From Acidiferrobacteraceae bacterium (GTDB lineage: Bacteria; Pseudomonadota; Gammaproteobacteria; Arenicellales; UBA868): a DNA stretch of 6,194 nucleotides. The notes under the pieces are model-generated. The model did no database searches. It worked only from the letters and a program-made list of their open reading frames with translations, and was not told where the DNA came from. The stretch is taken from contig PBJL01000008.1 in assembly GCA_002721105.1 (NCBI GenBank), forward strand, positions 93,411 to 99,604, given 5' to 3'. Each line of letters starts with the position of its first letter. Positions within the stretch are counted from its first letter, which is position 1. Positions 1 to 6,194 of the stretch are shown here, one piece after another. Position numbers and translations under genes: made by a program.

Positions 1-551
1 ATATTGTGGCCTGGTGTAGGGTAAGAAAAAATATTTGGCGGGAGTTGGAAATGATTACCATTATATTGTTCTGGGGCGCCTGTCCAAATATTTCTGCATA
101 GATCCATCCATTCTTCAAGTCTCTTACCTCTGCTTTTAAATGGGACATTAAGTGCCTCAAACTCGTCCGCTAACCAACCTGCACCGATACCTAAGGTCAG
201 TCTTCCACCACTTAATGAGTCAATAGAAGCAGCTTGCTTTGCGAATACGATAGGTTGACGAAGCGGTAAAACTAAAACAGCCGTTCCTAGTTCGACATTT
301 TTTGTTACTGAGGCGACCATTGCTAAAATAATCATTGCATCATACCAAGCTACGTCCGTAGCCCAAGTTGCTTTTTTGTCTTTTGCAAAAGGATAAGCAG
401 CCTTGATTTGCTGTGGCATGACGACATGATCTGACACCCATAGCGAGGCAAAACCAGCCGTTTCAAGTTGAGTCGCTAATGTATGTATTCCATGTGTTGC
501 CGGCAATTCGCCAGCACTTGGCATGTAGGCGCCAATTCTAATCTTACTCAT
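1..551 (-). CDS. LLM-class (luciferase-like, probably F420-dependent) oxidoreductase, N-terminal part, cut by the window edge
   Basis: I translated this reading frame by hand. It opens with ATG at 551 (MSKIRIGAYMPS) and stays open for 183 codons to the left edge, so the C-terminal part is missing; family members are usually about 280 to 350 residues. Family landmarks are ETAGFASLWVSDHVV at residues 30-44, the LGTAVLVLPLRQP strand at 88-100, the AKQAASIDSLSGGRL block at 104-118, GIGAGW at 121-126 and a PFKSRGKRLEEW helix at 137-148. This pattern fits bacterial luciferase-like TIM-barrel enzymes, in particular the F420-dependent group, which carry out flavin or deazaflavin redox chemistry in the cytoplasm. 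The cofactor (F420 or FMN) and substrate cannot be decided here. No strong ribosome binding site precedes the start; only a weak GAG lies about ten bases upstream. It follows the transporter operon on the same strand after 122 bases, so it may be co-transcribed or use its own promoter. Confidence 0.85.
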   Translation of the reverse strand, partial: MSKIRIGAYMPSAGELPATHGIHTLATQLETAGFASLWVSDHVVMPQQIKAAYPFAKDKKATWATDVAWYDAMIILAMVASVTKNVELGTAVLVLPLRQPIVFAKQAASIDSLSGGRLTLGIGAGWLADEFEALNVPFKSRGKRLEEWMDLCRNIWTGAPEQYNGNHFQLPPNIFSYPTPGHN

Positions 552-642
552 GATTCAGGTCTCATTTTTGTCCGTGAAATAAAAAATTTTAGATTTGATG
601 GTTACTTAAAAAATTGGTAAATAGTTGTTTTAATAGCTCTAC

Positions 643-671
643 ATTATAGATTTACTGATTGAGAAATACAG
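643..671 (-). promoter_or_regulatory. possible promoter for the oxidoreductase gene
   Basis: The 122 bases between the last transporter gene and the oxidoreductase start (552-673) are AT-rich and contain no gene, RNA or GC-rich hairpin that I can see. On the minus strand they hold a perfect TATAAT at 648-643. Seventeen bases upstream is CTGTAT (671-666), a poor match to TTGACA. Transcription from here would give a leader of roughly 85 bases before the ATG at 551. In such AT-rich DNA a TATAAT can arise by chance, so this is only a candidate. Confidence 0.25.
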
Positions 672-673
672 CT

Positions 674-1681
674 TTATCCAGATTTGTTCTTAATATCCAT
701 AGCTTTCCAACAACGCACAAATTGCCCAGGGCTGAGTTCGTTTAATTGTTGGGGCTCATTGCACTTTAATTCTACAAAAGGACATCTTGGAGCCAATCTA
801 CAACCTATTGATTTGGCATCATTTTCACTCAATTCTCCACTTAATCGAACGCTGTCTTTTTCACGATTCAGGCCAAGATCATCGAGATGTGCTGCTTCTA
901 TTAAGCCTCGAGTGTAAGGATGTAATGGTCGGTTAAACAATTTGTTTTTATCACTGATCTCAACGAATTGACCTAAGTACATAACAGCAACCCGATCTGC
1001 CATTACTGCGACAACCCGCAGATCATGCGCAACGAGCAAATAACTCACACCACGTTGTTGTTGTCTTTCCATCAAAAGATTGACTATTTGACCGCGAATA
1101 GACACGTCGAGAGCTGAAGTAGGTTCGTCTAAGAAAATTAGATCCGGCTCGCTAGCTAGCGCTCTGGCAACGCTAAGTCGTTGCAATTGACCACCACTCA
1201 TTTGAGAAGGGAGTCTCTTTACCATATCTGGATCTAGCCCCACTTCGTTGATTAGTTCATCAACTCTTAGTTGCCTCTGAGATTTATCAAGATCATCTCT
1301 CAGCTCAAGAAATTCCATTAAACTTCTTCCGATAGAAATTCTTGGGTCAAAGGCAGTTACTGGATCTTGGAACACTATTTGAAGGCGTTTTCTAATGTTT
1401 CTAAAATGTTCTCGATTTTTAATGGATAAAGGTTCTTGATCAAATATTATTTCTCCGGAAGATTTGTCAGTTAGCCCAAGCAACACCCGTCCTATAGTCG
1501 ATTTACCTGATCCTGATTCGCCAACAATTGCAAAGGTTTCACGTTTTTCAACGACAAAGTTAACACCATCTACAGCACGCAAAGTACGGCTTCTTAAGGC
1601 TGCGTCTCGGATATCAAATTCTTTAATTAAATCGCGAACCTGCAGAAGAGGTGTATGGAATTTTTTATCCTCCAGTTTCAT
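674..1681 (-). CDS. Dipeptide/oligopeptide-type ABC transporter ATP-binding protein (DppF/OppF-like)
   Basis: This is the second nucleotide-binding subunit of the importer, a cytoplasmic ATPase that should pair with the upstream ATPase under the two permeases. From the ATG at 1681 it has 335 residues. It shows Walker A GESGSGKS at 54-61, the Q-loop in VFQDP (Q105), the signature MSGGQLQR at 161-168, Walker B with catalytic glutamate in LIFLDEP (181-187), the D-loop SALD at 189-192 and the switch histidine in VAHD (H219). The C-terminal oligopeptide-transporter extension has HPYTRGL and four cysteines (294, 300, 307, 324). The start is uncertain. The ATG at 1681 overlaps the previous stop as ATGA, the commonest coupled arrangement, but a GAAGGA lies 23 bases away from it and only 11 bases from an in-frame GTG at 1693, which would give 339 residues. 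I chose the ATG. No hydrolytic residue is missing. Confidence 0.95.
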   Translation of the reverse strand: MKLEDKKFHTPLLQVRDLIKEFDIRDAALRSRTLRAVDGVNFVVEKRETFAIVGESGSGKSTIGRVLLGLTDKSSGEIIFDQEPLSIKNREHFRNIRKRLQIVFQDPVTAFDPRISIGRSLMEFLELRDDLDKSQRQLRVDELINEVGLDPDMVKRLPSQMSGGQLQRLSVARALASEPDLIFLDEPTSALDVSIRGQIVNLLMERQQQRGVSYLLVAHDLRVVAVMADRVAVMYLGQFVEISDKNKLFNRPLHPYTRGLIEAAHLDDLGLNREKDSVRLSGELSENDAKSIGCRLAPRCPFVELKCNEPQQLNELSPGQFVRCWKAMDIKNKSG

Positions 1682-2634
1682 ACTTTGATACACGCTATCA
1701 TGCGTCCTTCACTGGGAACTAATTCAGGCAGATGATTAATGCAATCAGCATCTGATTTATGACATCTATCGGCGAATGGACACCCGCGTAATTCATTGGT
1801 AGGAGGTTTGACTGCGCCTGGTATGGATGTCATTTTGCCATCCTTGGACCGACTAAATGAATCAATCAGTTTTTCTGTGTAAGGATGGCGGGGTTCACGA
1901 AGGATTAATTCAGCAGAGCCCACCTCCATGATGCGACCACCGTACATAACTGCAACCTCTTCACAAGTCGAGCCTACCACGCTAATGTCATGAGTGATTA
2001 AGAGCAGGGAAGAGCCTTGTTCTTTTACTTGCTTAGTGAGCAGATCTAAAACTTGTTGTTGAAGTGTTGCATCCAAGCCGCTTGTTGGTTCGTCTGCTAT
2101 CAGTAAAGCAGGTTGACAGGCCATTGCCATGGCGAGCGCTGCTCGTTGTGCCATTCCTCCGGAGTACTGATGCGGGTAATCTTTTGCTCGTTTAGTTGGA
2201 TCGGGAATTCCTAGGGACTCGAGCATTTGAATCGCTTTTTGATTACATTCATGACGACTTAAATTTTCGTGGACTTGCAGAACTTCTGAAATTTGACTCC
2301 CTACGGTTCGTACTGGGTTCAATGACGCTTTTGGGTTTTGAAAAACGATAGAAATTTCCTTACCTCGAATTTTCTGGAACTCTTTCTCCGAAAAAGAGGC
2401 CAAGTTTCTCCCATTCATTAAGATGTCCCCCCGGTTTATTTGACTGCCGATAGGCAGCATTCCGAGGATTGCACTTGCAGTCAAACTTTTTCCAGATCCG
2501 GATTCTCCAACTAGAGCCATTCTTGTATTTTGTTTGATCGAAAATGATACACCTTGTAATGGAAACAGTGTTTGGTCTTCATTACTTATGCTAGCCGCGA
2601 GGTTTTGTACTTCGATCAGAGGATTTGTGGTCAT
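1678..2634 (-). CDS. Dipeptide/oligopeptide-type ABC transporter ATP-binding protein (DppD/OppD-like)
   Basis: This is the first nucleotide-binding subunit of the importer, 318 residues, a normal length for DppD/OppD. It shows Walker A GESGSGKS at 43-50, the Q-loop in VFQNP (Q99), the signature YSGGMAQR at 157-164, Walker B with glutamate in LLIADEP (177-183), the D-loop SGLD at 185-188 and the switch histidine in ITHD (H215). The signature has alanine where many family members have arginine (SGGMRQR); the intact motifs around it suggest a subfamily variant, not a defect. After HPYTEKL comes the C-terminal extension typical of peptide-type ATPases, with cysteines 285, 291, 298 and 315. The ATG at 2634 lies 26 bases after the DppC-type stop, with only a weak purine-rich AGAGA upstream. 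The stop overlaps the next ATPase start by four bases, which suggests coupled translation and balanced amounts of the two ATPases. Confidence 0.96.
   Translation of the reverse strand: MTTNPLIEVQNLAASISNEDQTLFPLQGVSFSIKQNTRMALVGESGSGKSLTASAILGMLPIGSQINRGDILMNGRNLASFSEKEFQKIRGKEISIVFQNPKASLNPVRTVGSQISEVLQVHENLSRHECNQKAIQMLESLGIPDPTKRAKDYPHQYSGGMAQRAALAMAMACQPALLIADEPTSGLDATLQQQVLDLLTKQVKEQGSSLLLITHDISVVGSTCEEVAVMYGGRIMEVGSAELILREPRHPYTEKLIDSFSRSKDGKMTSIPGAVKPPTNELRGCPFADRCHKSDADCINHLPELVPSEGRMIACIKV
1705..1710 (-). promoter_or_regulatory. possible ribosome binding site bearing on the second ATPase start
   Basis: GAAGGA on the minus strand, inside the 3' end of the upstream ATPase gene. It lies 11 bases before the GTG at 1693 and 23 bases before the ATG at 1681. 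If it is used, it favours the GTG start; if initiation depends on termination-reinitiation at the ATGA overlap, it may not matter. Confidence 0.35.
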
Positions 2635-2660
2635 TTATATCTAATTCTCTATGTAAATCG

Positions 2661-3512
2661 CTATTTTTTTAGTTGACCTATGCGATCAGCGACTTGATTT
2701 AGAGTAAGAACCGTAATAAGAATAGCTAGGCCTGGAAAGACAGATACCCACCACTGACCATATAGTATGTAGTCCGATCCACCACGAACCATGGCGCCCC
2801 ATTCTGGGGTTGGCAACTTAACGCCAAGACCCACAAAGCTGAGTGCTGCCAGAATTTGAATTGCCCAAGCGCAGTTGACTGAAAATTGTGCCACGATAAC
2901 GGGCGCGACATTTGGAAGGACATGCCGTCTTAATATTTTCCAGTCACTCAAACCAGCGCATCTAGCAGCTAGAACAAAATCTTTTTCCCTTAGGGGAATT
3001 ACAGCGCTACGTGTTAATCGTATGTATACCGGTACGTTTACGAGAGCTATCACCAGAATCATGTTGAGCATGCTTGAGCCAAGAGCTGCTATTATTCCCA
3101 TCGCTAATATGAGTACCGGAAATGCCTGAAAAGATTCTGAGGTTCTTAGCATGATCTGATCCCAGATCCCGCCACGGTATGCGGCAAATGCGCCTAATGG
3201 CATGCCTACTACGGCAGCTAGCATTGCTGCCGATAGACCTGCCATGAGATCAATCCTTGCACCATTGACTACTCGAGATAAGATATCCATACCATACTGA
3301 TCGGTTCCAAAAGGCGAGCTTGGGGTTGGGCCGGTCAATCTTGGTCCTGCACTTAATGCCAGTGGGTCACCAACAAACCATGGCCCAATAAGCGCAATCA
3401 AAAAAATAATAAAGAGCATAAGGTAGGAAGGAGTGCGTAAGATTTTCCATACCAATGTCTTTAATTTATAAAGACCACTTTGAGCTAAATAATTTGTGCG
3501 AGCTTCAGGCAA
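2661..3512 (-). CDS. Dipeptide/oligopeptide-type ABC transporter permease (DppC/OppC-like), TTG start
   Basis: This is one of two inner-membrane subunits forming the translocation path, 283 residues. A short cytoplasmic N-terminus leads into a first membrane segment at about 29-47. The family hallmark PFGTDQYGMDILSRVVNGAR follows at 67-86, with further hydrophobic segments near 88-111, 129-146, 148-166, 204-226 and 254-275. The coupling (EAA) loop that contacts the ATPases is at about 178-202 (DFVLAARCAGLSD, then RRHVLPN), and LSFVGLGVKLPTPEWGAM at 224-241 is the typical C-terminal block. The start is probably TTG at 3512: a stop lies five codons upstream in frame, the intervening ATA and ATT would be very unusual starts, and the first in-frame ATG (codon 32) would cut into the first membrane segment. 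An AGGA lies 10 bases upstream. Only two bases separate it from the DppB-type stop, so translation is probably coupled. Confidence 0.95.
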   Translation of the reverse strand: MPEARTNYLAQSGLYKLKTLVWKILRTPSYLMLFIIFLIALIGPWFVGDPLALSAGPRLTGPTPSSPFGTDQYGMDILSRVVNGARIDLMAGLSAAMLAAVVGMPLGAFAAYRGGIWDQIMLRTSESFQAFPVLILAMGIIAALGSSMLNMILVIALVNVPVYIRLTRSAVIPLREKDFVLAARCAGLSDWKILRRHVLPNVAPVIVAQFSVNCAWAIQILAALSFVGLGVKLPTPEWGAMVRGGSDYILYGQWWVSVFPGLAILITVLTLNQVADRIGQLKK

Positions 3513-3514
3513 AA

Positions 3515-4522
3515 TTATCTTGTCCTAGGGTCAATAAAAAAATGCAATAAATCTGTAAGAAGGTACACGATCAAATAGCTGAGAGCACTTAGTAGAACGA
3601 CAGCCATGACAGGAGCATAGTCTGAGGAGTTAATTGAATCTATGGCATATTTACCCATCCCAGGCCACGCAAAAACATATTCGACGAGAACCGTACCGCC
3701 CAACAAGTAGCCATAGAGCACAGCAACCATCGTTGTCACTGGCAGAAGAACATTTGGCAGAGCATGCCGGAAAATTAAAGATCGTTTTGGTATTCCCATA
3801 GCTCGGGCTGATCGTATGTATTGCGATTCGAGAACTTCATTCATGAATGCCCGAGTTACTCGCAAGAGTGGGGCGCCAATAACAAATGCAAGAGTAGTTG
3901 CAGGGAGGATTATCTGTTTTGCTGAAGCCCAAAAGGCTCGCATATTTCCGGTAAACAATGAATCTAGTAAGTACATTCCTGTGATAAGTTCAGGCGGAGA
4001 TACGCGACTGATCCGACCTATTGGAGCGGGGGCAATGTGGAAGATAGCAAAAAAGACAAGGATTAAAAGTGTGGCAAGCCAGAATTCAGGGATGGAAACT
4101 CCTAATCCAGAAAGTATTTTTGCTAGACGATCTGTAATGGATCGTTTTTTTATTGCTGAGACTAGGCCAAGAGGTATGGCCCATGTGATCGCTAACAGCA
4201 TAGAAATAGTTGCTAATTCGATAGTGGCCGGCCATCGTGACGCGAGATCAAAAGTTACAGGATTGCCGGTGCGCCAACTGGAACCTAAATCACCTGCGAA
4301 GAGCTGTTTCATGTATAAAAAGTATTGCTCAGGAATCGGTTTATCGAGCCCAAGTTTTTCGATAACAGCAGCGACGGTGGAATAATCTGCTTGTATGCCG
4401 ACTATTAGGTATGCTGGGTTACCAGGGAGGACTCGCGTTACTACAAAAGTGATTATTGAAACACCCAGGAGCGCTACAACCAGGAGAGCTAATCGCTGAC
4501 CTATGTAGGCTAGAATCCTCAT
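3515..4522 (-). CDS. Dipeptide/oligopeptide-type ABC transporter permease (DppB/OppB-like)
   Basis: This is the other inner-membrane subunit of the importer, 335 residues, the usual DppB length. The first membrane segment is at about 10-30, followed by the family's LPGNPA (32-37). The periplasmic stretch has GLDKPIPEQYFLYMKQLFAGDLG (58-80, split by no frameshift), matching the conserved 'LGLD.P...QY......GDLG' pattern. Further hydrophobic segments are near 101-123, 136-162, 204-224, 259-281 and 304-328. The coupling loop facing the ATPases is YIRSARAMGI (235-244) through FRHALPN (251-257), and the closing block has FAWPGMGKYA (284-293) and the typical C-terminal FIDPRTR. The ATG at 4522 has GGGA five bases upstream. 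It is the first gene after the hairpin-bearing gap that follows the binding protein and the first of four tightly packed membrane and ATPase genes. Confidence 0.96.
   Translation of the reverse strand: MRILAYIGQRLALLVVALLGVSIITFVVTRVLPGNPAYLIVGIQADYSTVAAVIEKLGLDKPIPEQYFLYMKQLFAGDLGSSWRTGNPVTFDLASRWPATIELATISMLLAITWAIPLGLVSAIKKRSITDRLAKILSGLGVSIPEFWLATLLILVFFAIFHIAPAPIGRISRVSPPELITGMYLLDSLFTGNMRAFWASAKQIILPATTLAFVIGAPLLRVTRAFMNEVLESQYIRSARAMGIPKRSLIFRHALPNVLLPVTTMVAVLYGYLLGGTVLVEYVFAWPGMGKYAIDSINSSDYAPVMAVVLLSALSYLIVYLLTDLLHFFIDPRTR
3523..3526 (-). promoter_or_regulatory. ribosome binding site supporting the TTG start of the DppC-type permease
   Basis: AGGA on the minus strand, within the last codons of the DppB-type gene and 10 bases before TTG at 3512. 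It is the best purine-rich match near the junction and supports initiation at the TTG. Confidence 0.5.
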
Positions 4523-4544
4523 AATGATCCCAGACTATAAATCA

Positions 4545-4574
4545 AGCGGACACCGCCAGAAGGCGGTGTCCGCT
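4545..4574 (-). promoter_or_regulatory. intercistronic hairpin between the binding-protein gene and the permease genes
   Basis: A perfect inverted repeat has 13-bp arms (4545-4557 and 4562-4574) and a four-base loop. On the transcribed minus strand it reads AGCGGACACCGCC, loop TTCT, then the complementary arm, with 9 of 13 pairs being G-C. It starts 39 bases after the binding-protein stop and ends 22 bases before the permease ATG, leaving that gene's GGGA free. No T-run follows on either strand, so it is not a textbook intrinsic terminator. In other importer operons (the maltose malE-malF gap is the known model) such a hairpin protects the upstream mRNA from 3' decay and so raises binding-protein levels over permease. 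That role is inferred here. Leaky termination is an alternative. Confidence 0.75.
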
Positions 4575-4613
4575 ATTTCGTAAGGCATAAAAATACTTTC
4601 TAAGTACCTTCTC

Positions 4614-6179
4614 TTACTTCCAATAGTAGTTGTGATAACGTGGTATCTCATTGGCGTAATGGACATATCCGGCAAGATCTGAACTCATAGCCAACTTAAA
4701 GTCAGGCTGAGCCAGAAATGCCCATGGAGCATCGGCAAGGATCAATTCTTGAGCTCGATTGAACATAGCTCGTCGTTTATCCTTATCTGTTTCGCCCCAT
4801 CCTGCCTTAATGATTGCATCCACTTCTTCATTGCAGTAGTCCATGTAGTTTCCGTACACCCCACATTGTAGAACTAAGGAAAGAGAGTAGTTAGGATCAT
4901 CAATCCAGGCCAGCATCCCGTCAACTGTTGACTGTAATGTCTTACCTACCTTGCGTTCAGAATACACAGCAGGCGTCACACGCTCTATATCAGCATTTAT
5001 TCCAATGGCGCGCATCGCAGCCTGAACTCGCACAGCGATCAGCTCACGATCTGCCTTGGAGGAATCGATTGAAATTGTGACGGTTTCACCGTTATAGCTA
5101 CTAGATTCCAGAAGCTCTTTCGCTTTAGCAACATCTTGCTTGTATCCAGCGCTTTCACCGAGTGACATTCCGGAAGTTTCGGAGAGTGGCCCCCAGAGTC
5201 GGCCTGCATCTCCATTGTAGACATTCTGAATGATGTCATCGTAATTGATGGCATATGAGACGGCTCGTCTAACTAAAACATCGTCAAATGGGGCGATAGA
5301 GCTATTCATACCATAATAGACTTGGGTACCGGATGGGGCTTTTACAATTTGAACGCCATCGACGCCCTCTAATGATTTAATTTCTTCTTCGCCTAATCCT
5401 TCAGCTATATCAATGTCACCGGTACGGAGCAATAAAGCCCGTTGTGCAGCAGACGGGATAATTTTCCATATCATACGCTCGATAGGAGCTTTACCCGCCA
5501 GATATCCATCCCACGCTTCTAAAACGATTTCTTGGTCTGGTATGTGGCTGACAATTTTGTAAGGGCCACTGCCGCCCGCTACATTACGGGCCATCCATTC
5601 TTTGGCCCATGGATCATCTTCAGTAGCATGTTCTTTGACAATTGCAGGATCAAGCATTGCAGAACTGGTCATGTAAAACTGACTCATGATCATTGGACTG
5701 ACTGCATCGCCTACAAGCCGGATGGTGTATTCGTCAACGACTTCGGGTGACTTCGTTACAAATGCAATATTATTAAGTAGCCACGTGCCGCCGCCGGCTG
5801 CGTTTAAGTTTCGATCTATTGTAAATTTTACTAGTTCGGCGTTGATCGGAGTGCCATTATGTAATGTGAGTCCTTCTCGAATCTTAATCGTATAAGCTAG
5901 CCCATCATCAGAGGCCTGCCAGGATTCAAAAACTGTTCCAACGACACCTGCAGGGTCTCCGACCAAGGCTCCACCCGCAACTTCGATCGTTGGATAAATT
6001 ACAGGTGGCTCGTATACAGCGTATAGTGCATGATGTGATTGAATAAAGTTGGCGCAACAGACATCAAATGTTTCAATGTCGCCGCCTATGCCTACAATCA
6101 AATCGCGCGCTTGTGCTGGCAATTGAAATGTCAACATTACAGCGAATGTGACAATCATTGCCGACAGTTTAGTTCGCAT
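4614..6179 (-). CDS. Periplasmic solute-binding protein of the dipeptide/oligopeptide (family 5, SBP_bac_5) type
   Basis: This 521-residue protein, normal for family 5, captures the transported solute in the periplasm and delivers it to the permeases. Residues 1-24 are a Sec signal peptide (MRTKLS, a hydrophobic core, then PAQA before R25). No lipobox cysteine is present, so it should be soluble in the periplasm of a Gram-negative cell. Family landmarks are the IGGDIETFD strand (31-39), ESWQASDDGLAYTIKIREGL (85-104) with LHNGTPINAE (106-115), GGSGPYKI (202-209), YYGMNSSIAPFDDVLVRRAVSYAIN (288-312, in two conserved blocks), and near the C-terminus WIDDPNY (425-431) and DYCNEEVDAII (447-457). 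The mature protein has four cysteines: a vicinal pair at 41-42, and 439 and 449, which may form a disulfide. The ATG at 6179 has a strong GGAGGA eight bases upstream. Substrate is not evident; peptide is the default guess, and opines, nickel or other solutes are possible. Confidence 0.95.
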   Translation of the reverse strand: MRTKLSAMIVTFAVMLTFQLPAQARDLIVGIGGDIETFDVCCANFIQSHHALYAVYEPPVIYPTIEVAGGALVGDPAGVVGTVFESWQASDDGLAYTIKIREGLTLHNGTPINAELVKFTIDRNLNAAGGGTWLLNNIAFVTKSPEVVDEYTIRLVGDAVSPMIMSQFYMTSSAMLDPAIVKEHATEDDPWAKEWMARNVAGGSGPYKIVSHIPDQEIVLEAWDGYLAGKAPIERMIWKIIPSAAQRALLLRTGDIDIAEGLGEEEIKSLEGVDGVQIVKAPSGTQVYYGMNSSIAPFDDVLVRRAVSYAINYDDIIQNVYNGDAGRLWGPLSETSGMSLGESAGYKQDVAKAKELLESSSYNGETVTISIDSSKADRELIAVRVQAAMRAIGINADIERVTPAVYSERKVGKTLQSTVDGMLAWIDDPNYSLSLVLQCGVYGNYMDYCNEEVDAIIKAGWGETDKDKRRAMFNRAQELILADAPWAFLAQPDFKLAMSSDLAGYVHYANEIPRYHNYYWK

Positions 6180-6187
6180 GGATTTAA

Positions 6188-6193
6188 TCCTCC
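6188..6193 (-). promoter_or_regulatory. strong ribosome binding site of the solute-binding protein
   Basis: GGAGGA on the minus strand, eight bases before the ATG at 6179. It is the best Shine-Dalgarno match in the window and fits the need for more binding protein than membrane subunits. The operon promoter lies beyond the right edge of the window. Confidence 0.8.
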
Positions 6194-6194
6194 A

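Noticed and set aside
552..673. The AT-rich gap as a site for a small RNA, terminator or transposon scar.
   Set aside because: It holds only A/T runs (for example AAAAAATT at 581 and 608), with no stable GC-rich stem, no flanking repeats and no small gene with a start and ribosome binding site.
684..917. A 77-codon plus-strand open frame antisense to the DppF-like ATPase, and similar short plus-strand frames at 1464-1688, 2875-3129, 5532-5750 and 5686-5895.
   Set aside because: All are opposite well-supported genes and show no protein-family pattern of their own.
1150..1161. A perfect 12-bp palindrome (CGCTAGCTAGCG).
   Set aside because: It encodes ordinary conserved residues (ALAS) just after the ABC signature of the DppF-like ATPase, is far from any promoter and has no second copy that I noticed, so chance is likelier than an operator.
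2164..2169. Alanine in the DppD-like signature (SGGMAQR) as a sign of a degenerate ATP site.
   Set aside because: The serine and glycines that contact ATP, both Walker motifs, the catalytic glutamate and the switch histidine are intact, and this position varies in the family.
3816..4385. A 189-codon open frame on the plus strand.
   Set aside because: It lies wholly inside the DppB-like permease on the opposite strand, whose frame matches its family from end to end. The plus-strand product shows no recognisable domain or start context.
4545..4574. The intercistronic hairpin as a full rho-independent terminator.
   Set aside because: Neither side of the stem is followed by a T-run, and four genes of the same transporter lie downstream on the same strand.

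Overview
The window carries one transport operon on the minus strand, read from right to left. It is a complete five-gene ABC importer of the dipeptide/oligopeptide (Dpp/Opp, PepT) family. After a 122-base gap it is followed by the first 183 codons of a luciferase-like, probably F420-dependent, oxidoreductase that runs off the left edge. All recognisable genes are on the same strand.

Layout in transcription order: a family-5 solute-binding protein with a Sec signal peptide (6179 to 4614); a 91-base gap with a perfect 13-bp hairpin; a DppB-type permease (4522 to 3515); a DppC-type permease with a probable TTG start two bases after the previous stop (3512 to 2661); a DppD-type ATPase (2634 to 1678); a DppF-type ATPase overlapping it by four bases (1681 to 674); an AT-rich gap (673 to 552); and the oxidoreductase fragment (551 to the left edge). 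The operon promoter must lie beyond the right edge, because only 15 bases precede the first start codon.

The five proteins should form one machine. The binding protein captures a solute in the periplasm, the two permeases form the membrane channel, and the two ATPases power import. Every motif needed for ATP hydrolysis is present in both ATPases, and both permeases have their coupling loops, so the transporter looks functional. The sequence does not reveal the substrate: this family includes importers of peptides, nickel, opines, glutathione and some sugars.

The binding protein has an AQA-type signal peptidase I site and no lipobox, which points to a Gram-negative bacterium with a periplasm. 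Base composition is moderately AT-rich by eye. The motif style resembles alphaproteobacterial or environmental marine genomes, but I cannot assign a taxon. I found no mobile element, CRISPR array, RNA gene or clearly new system. This is an ordinary accessory transport operon, and its most interesting points are the intercistronic hairpin, the identical cysteine spacing in the two ATPases and the neighbouring oxidoreductase.
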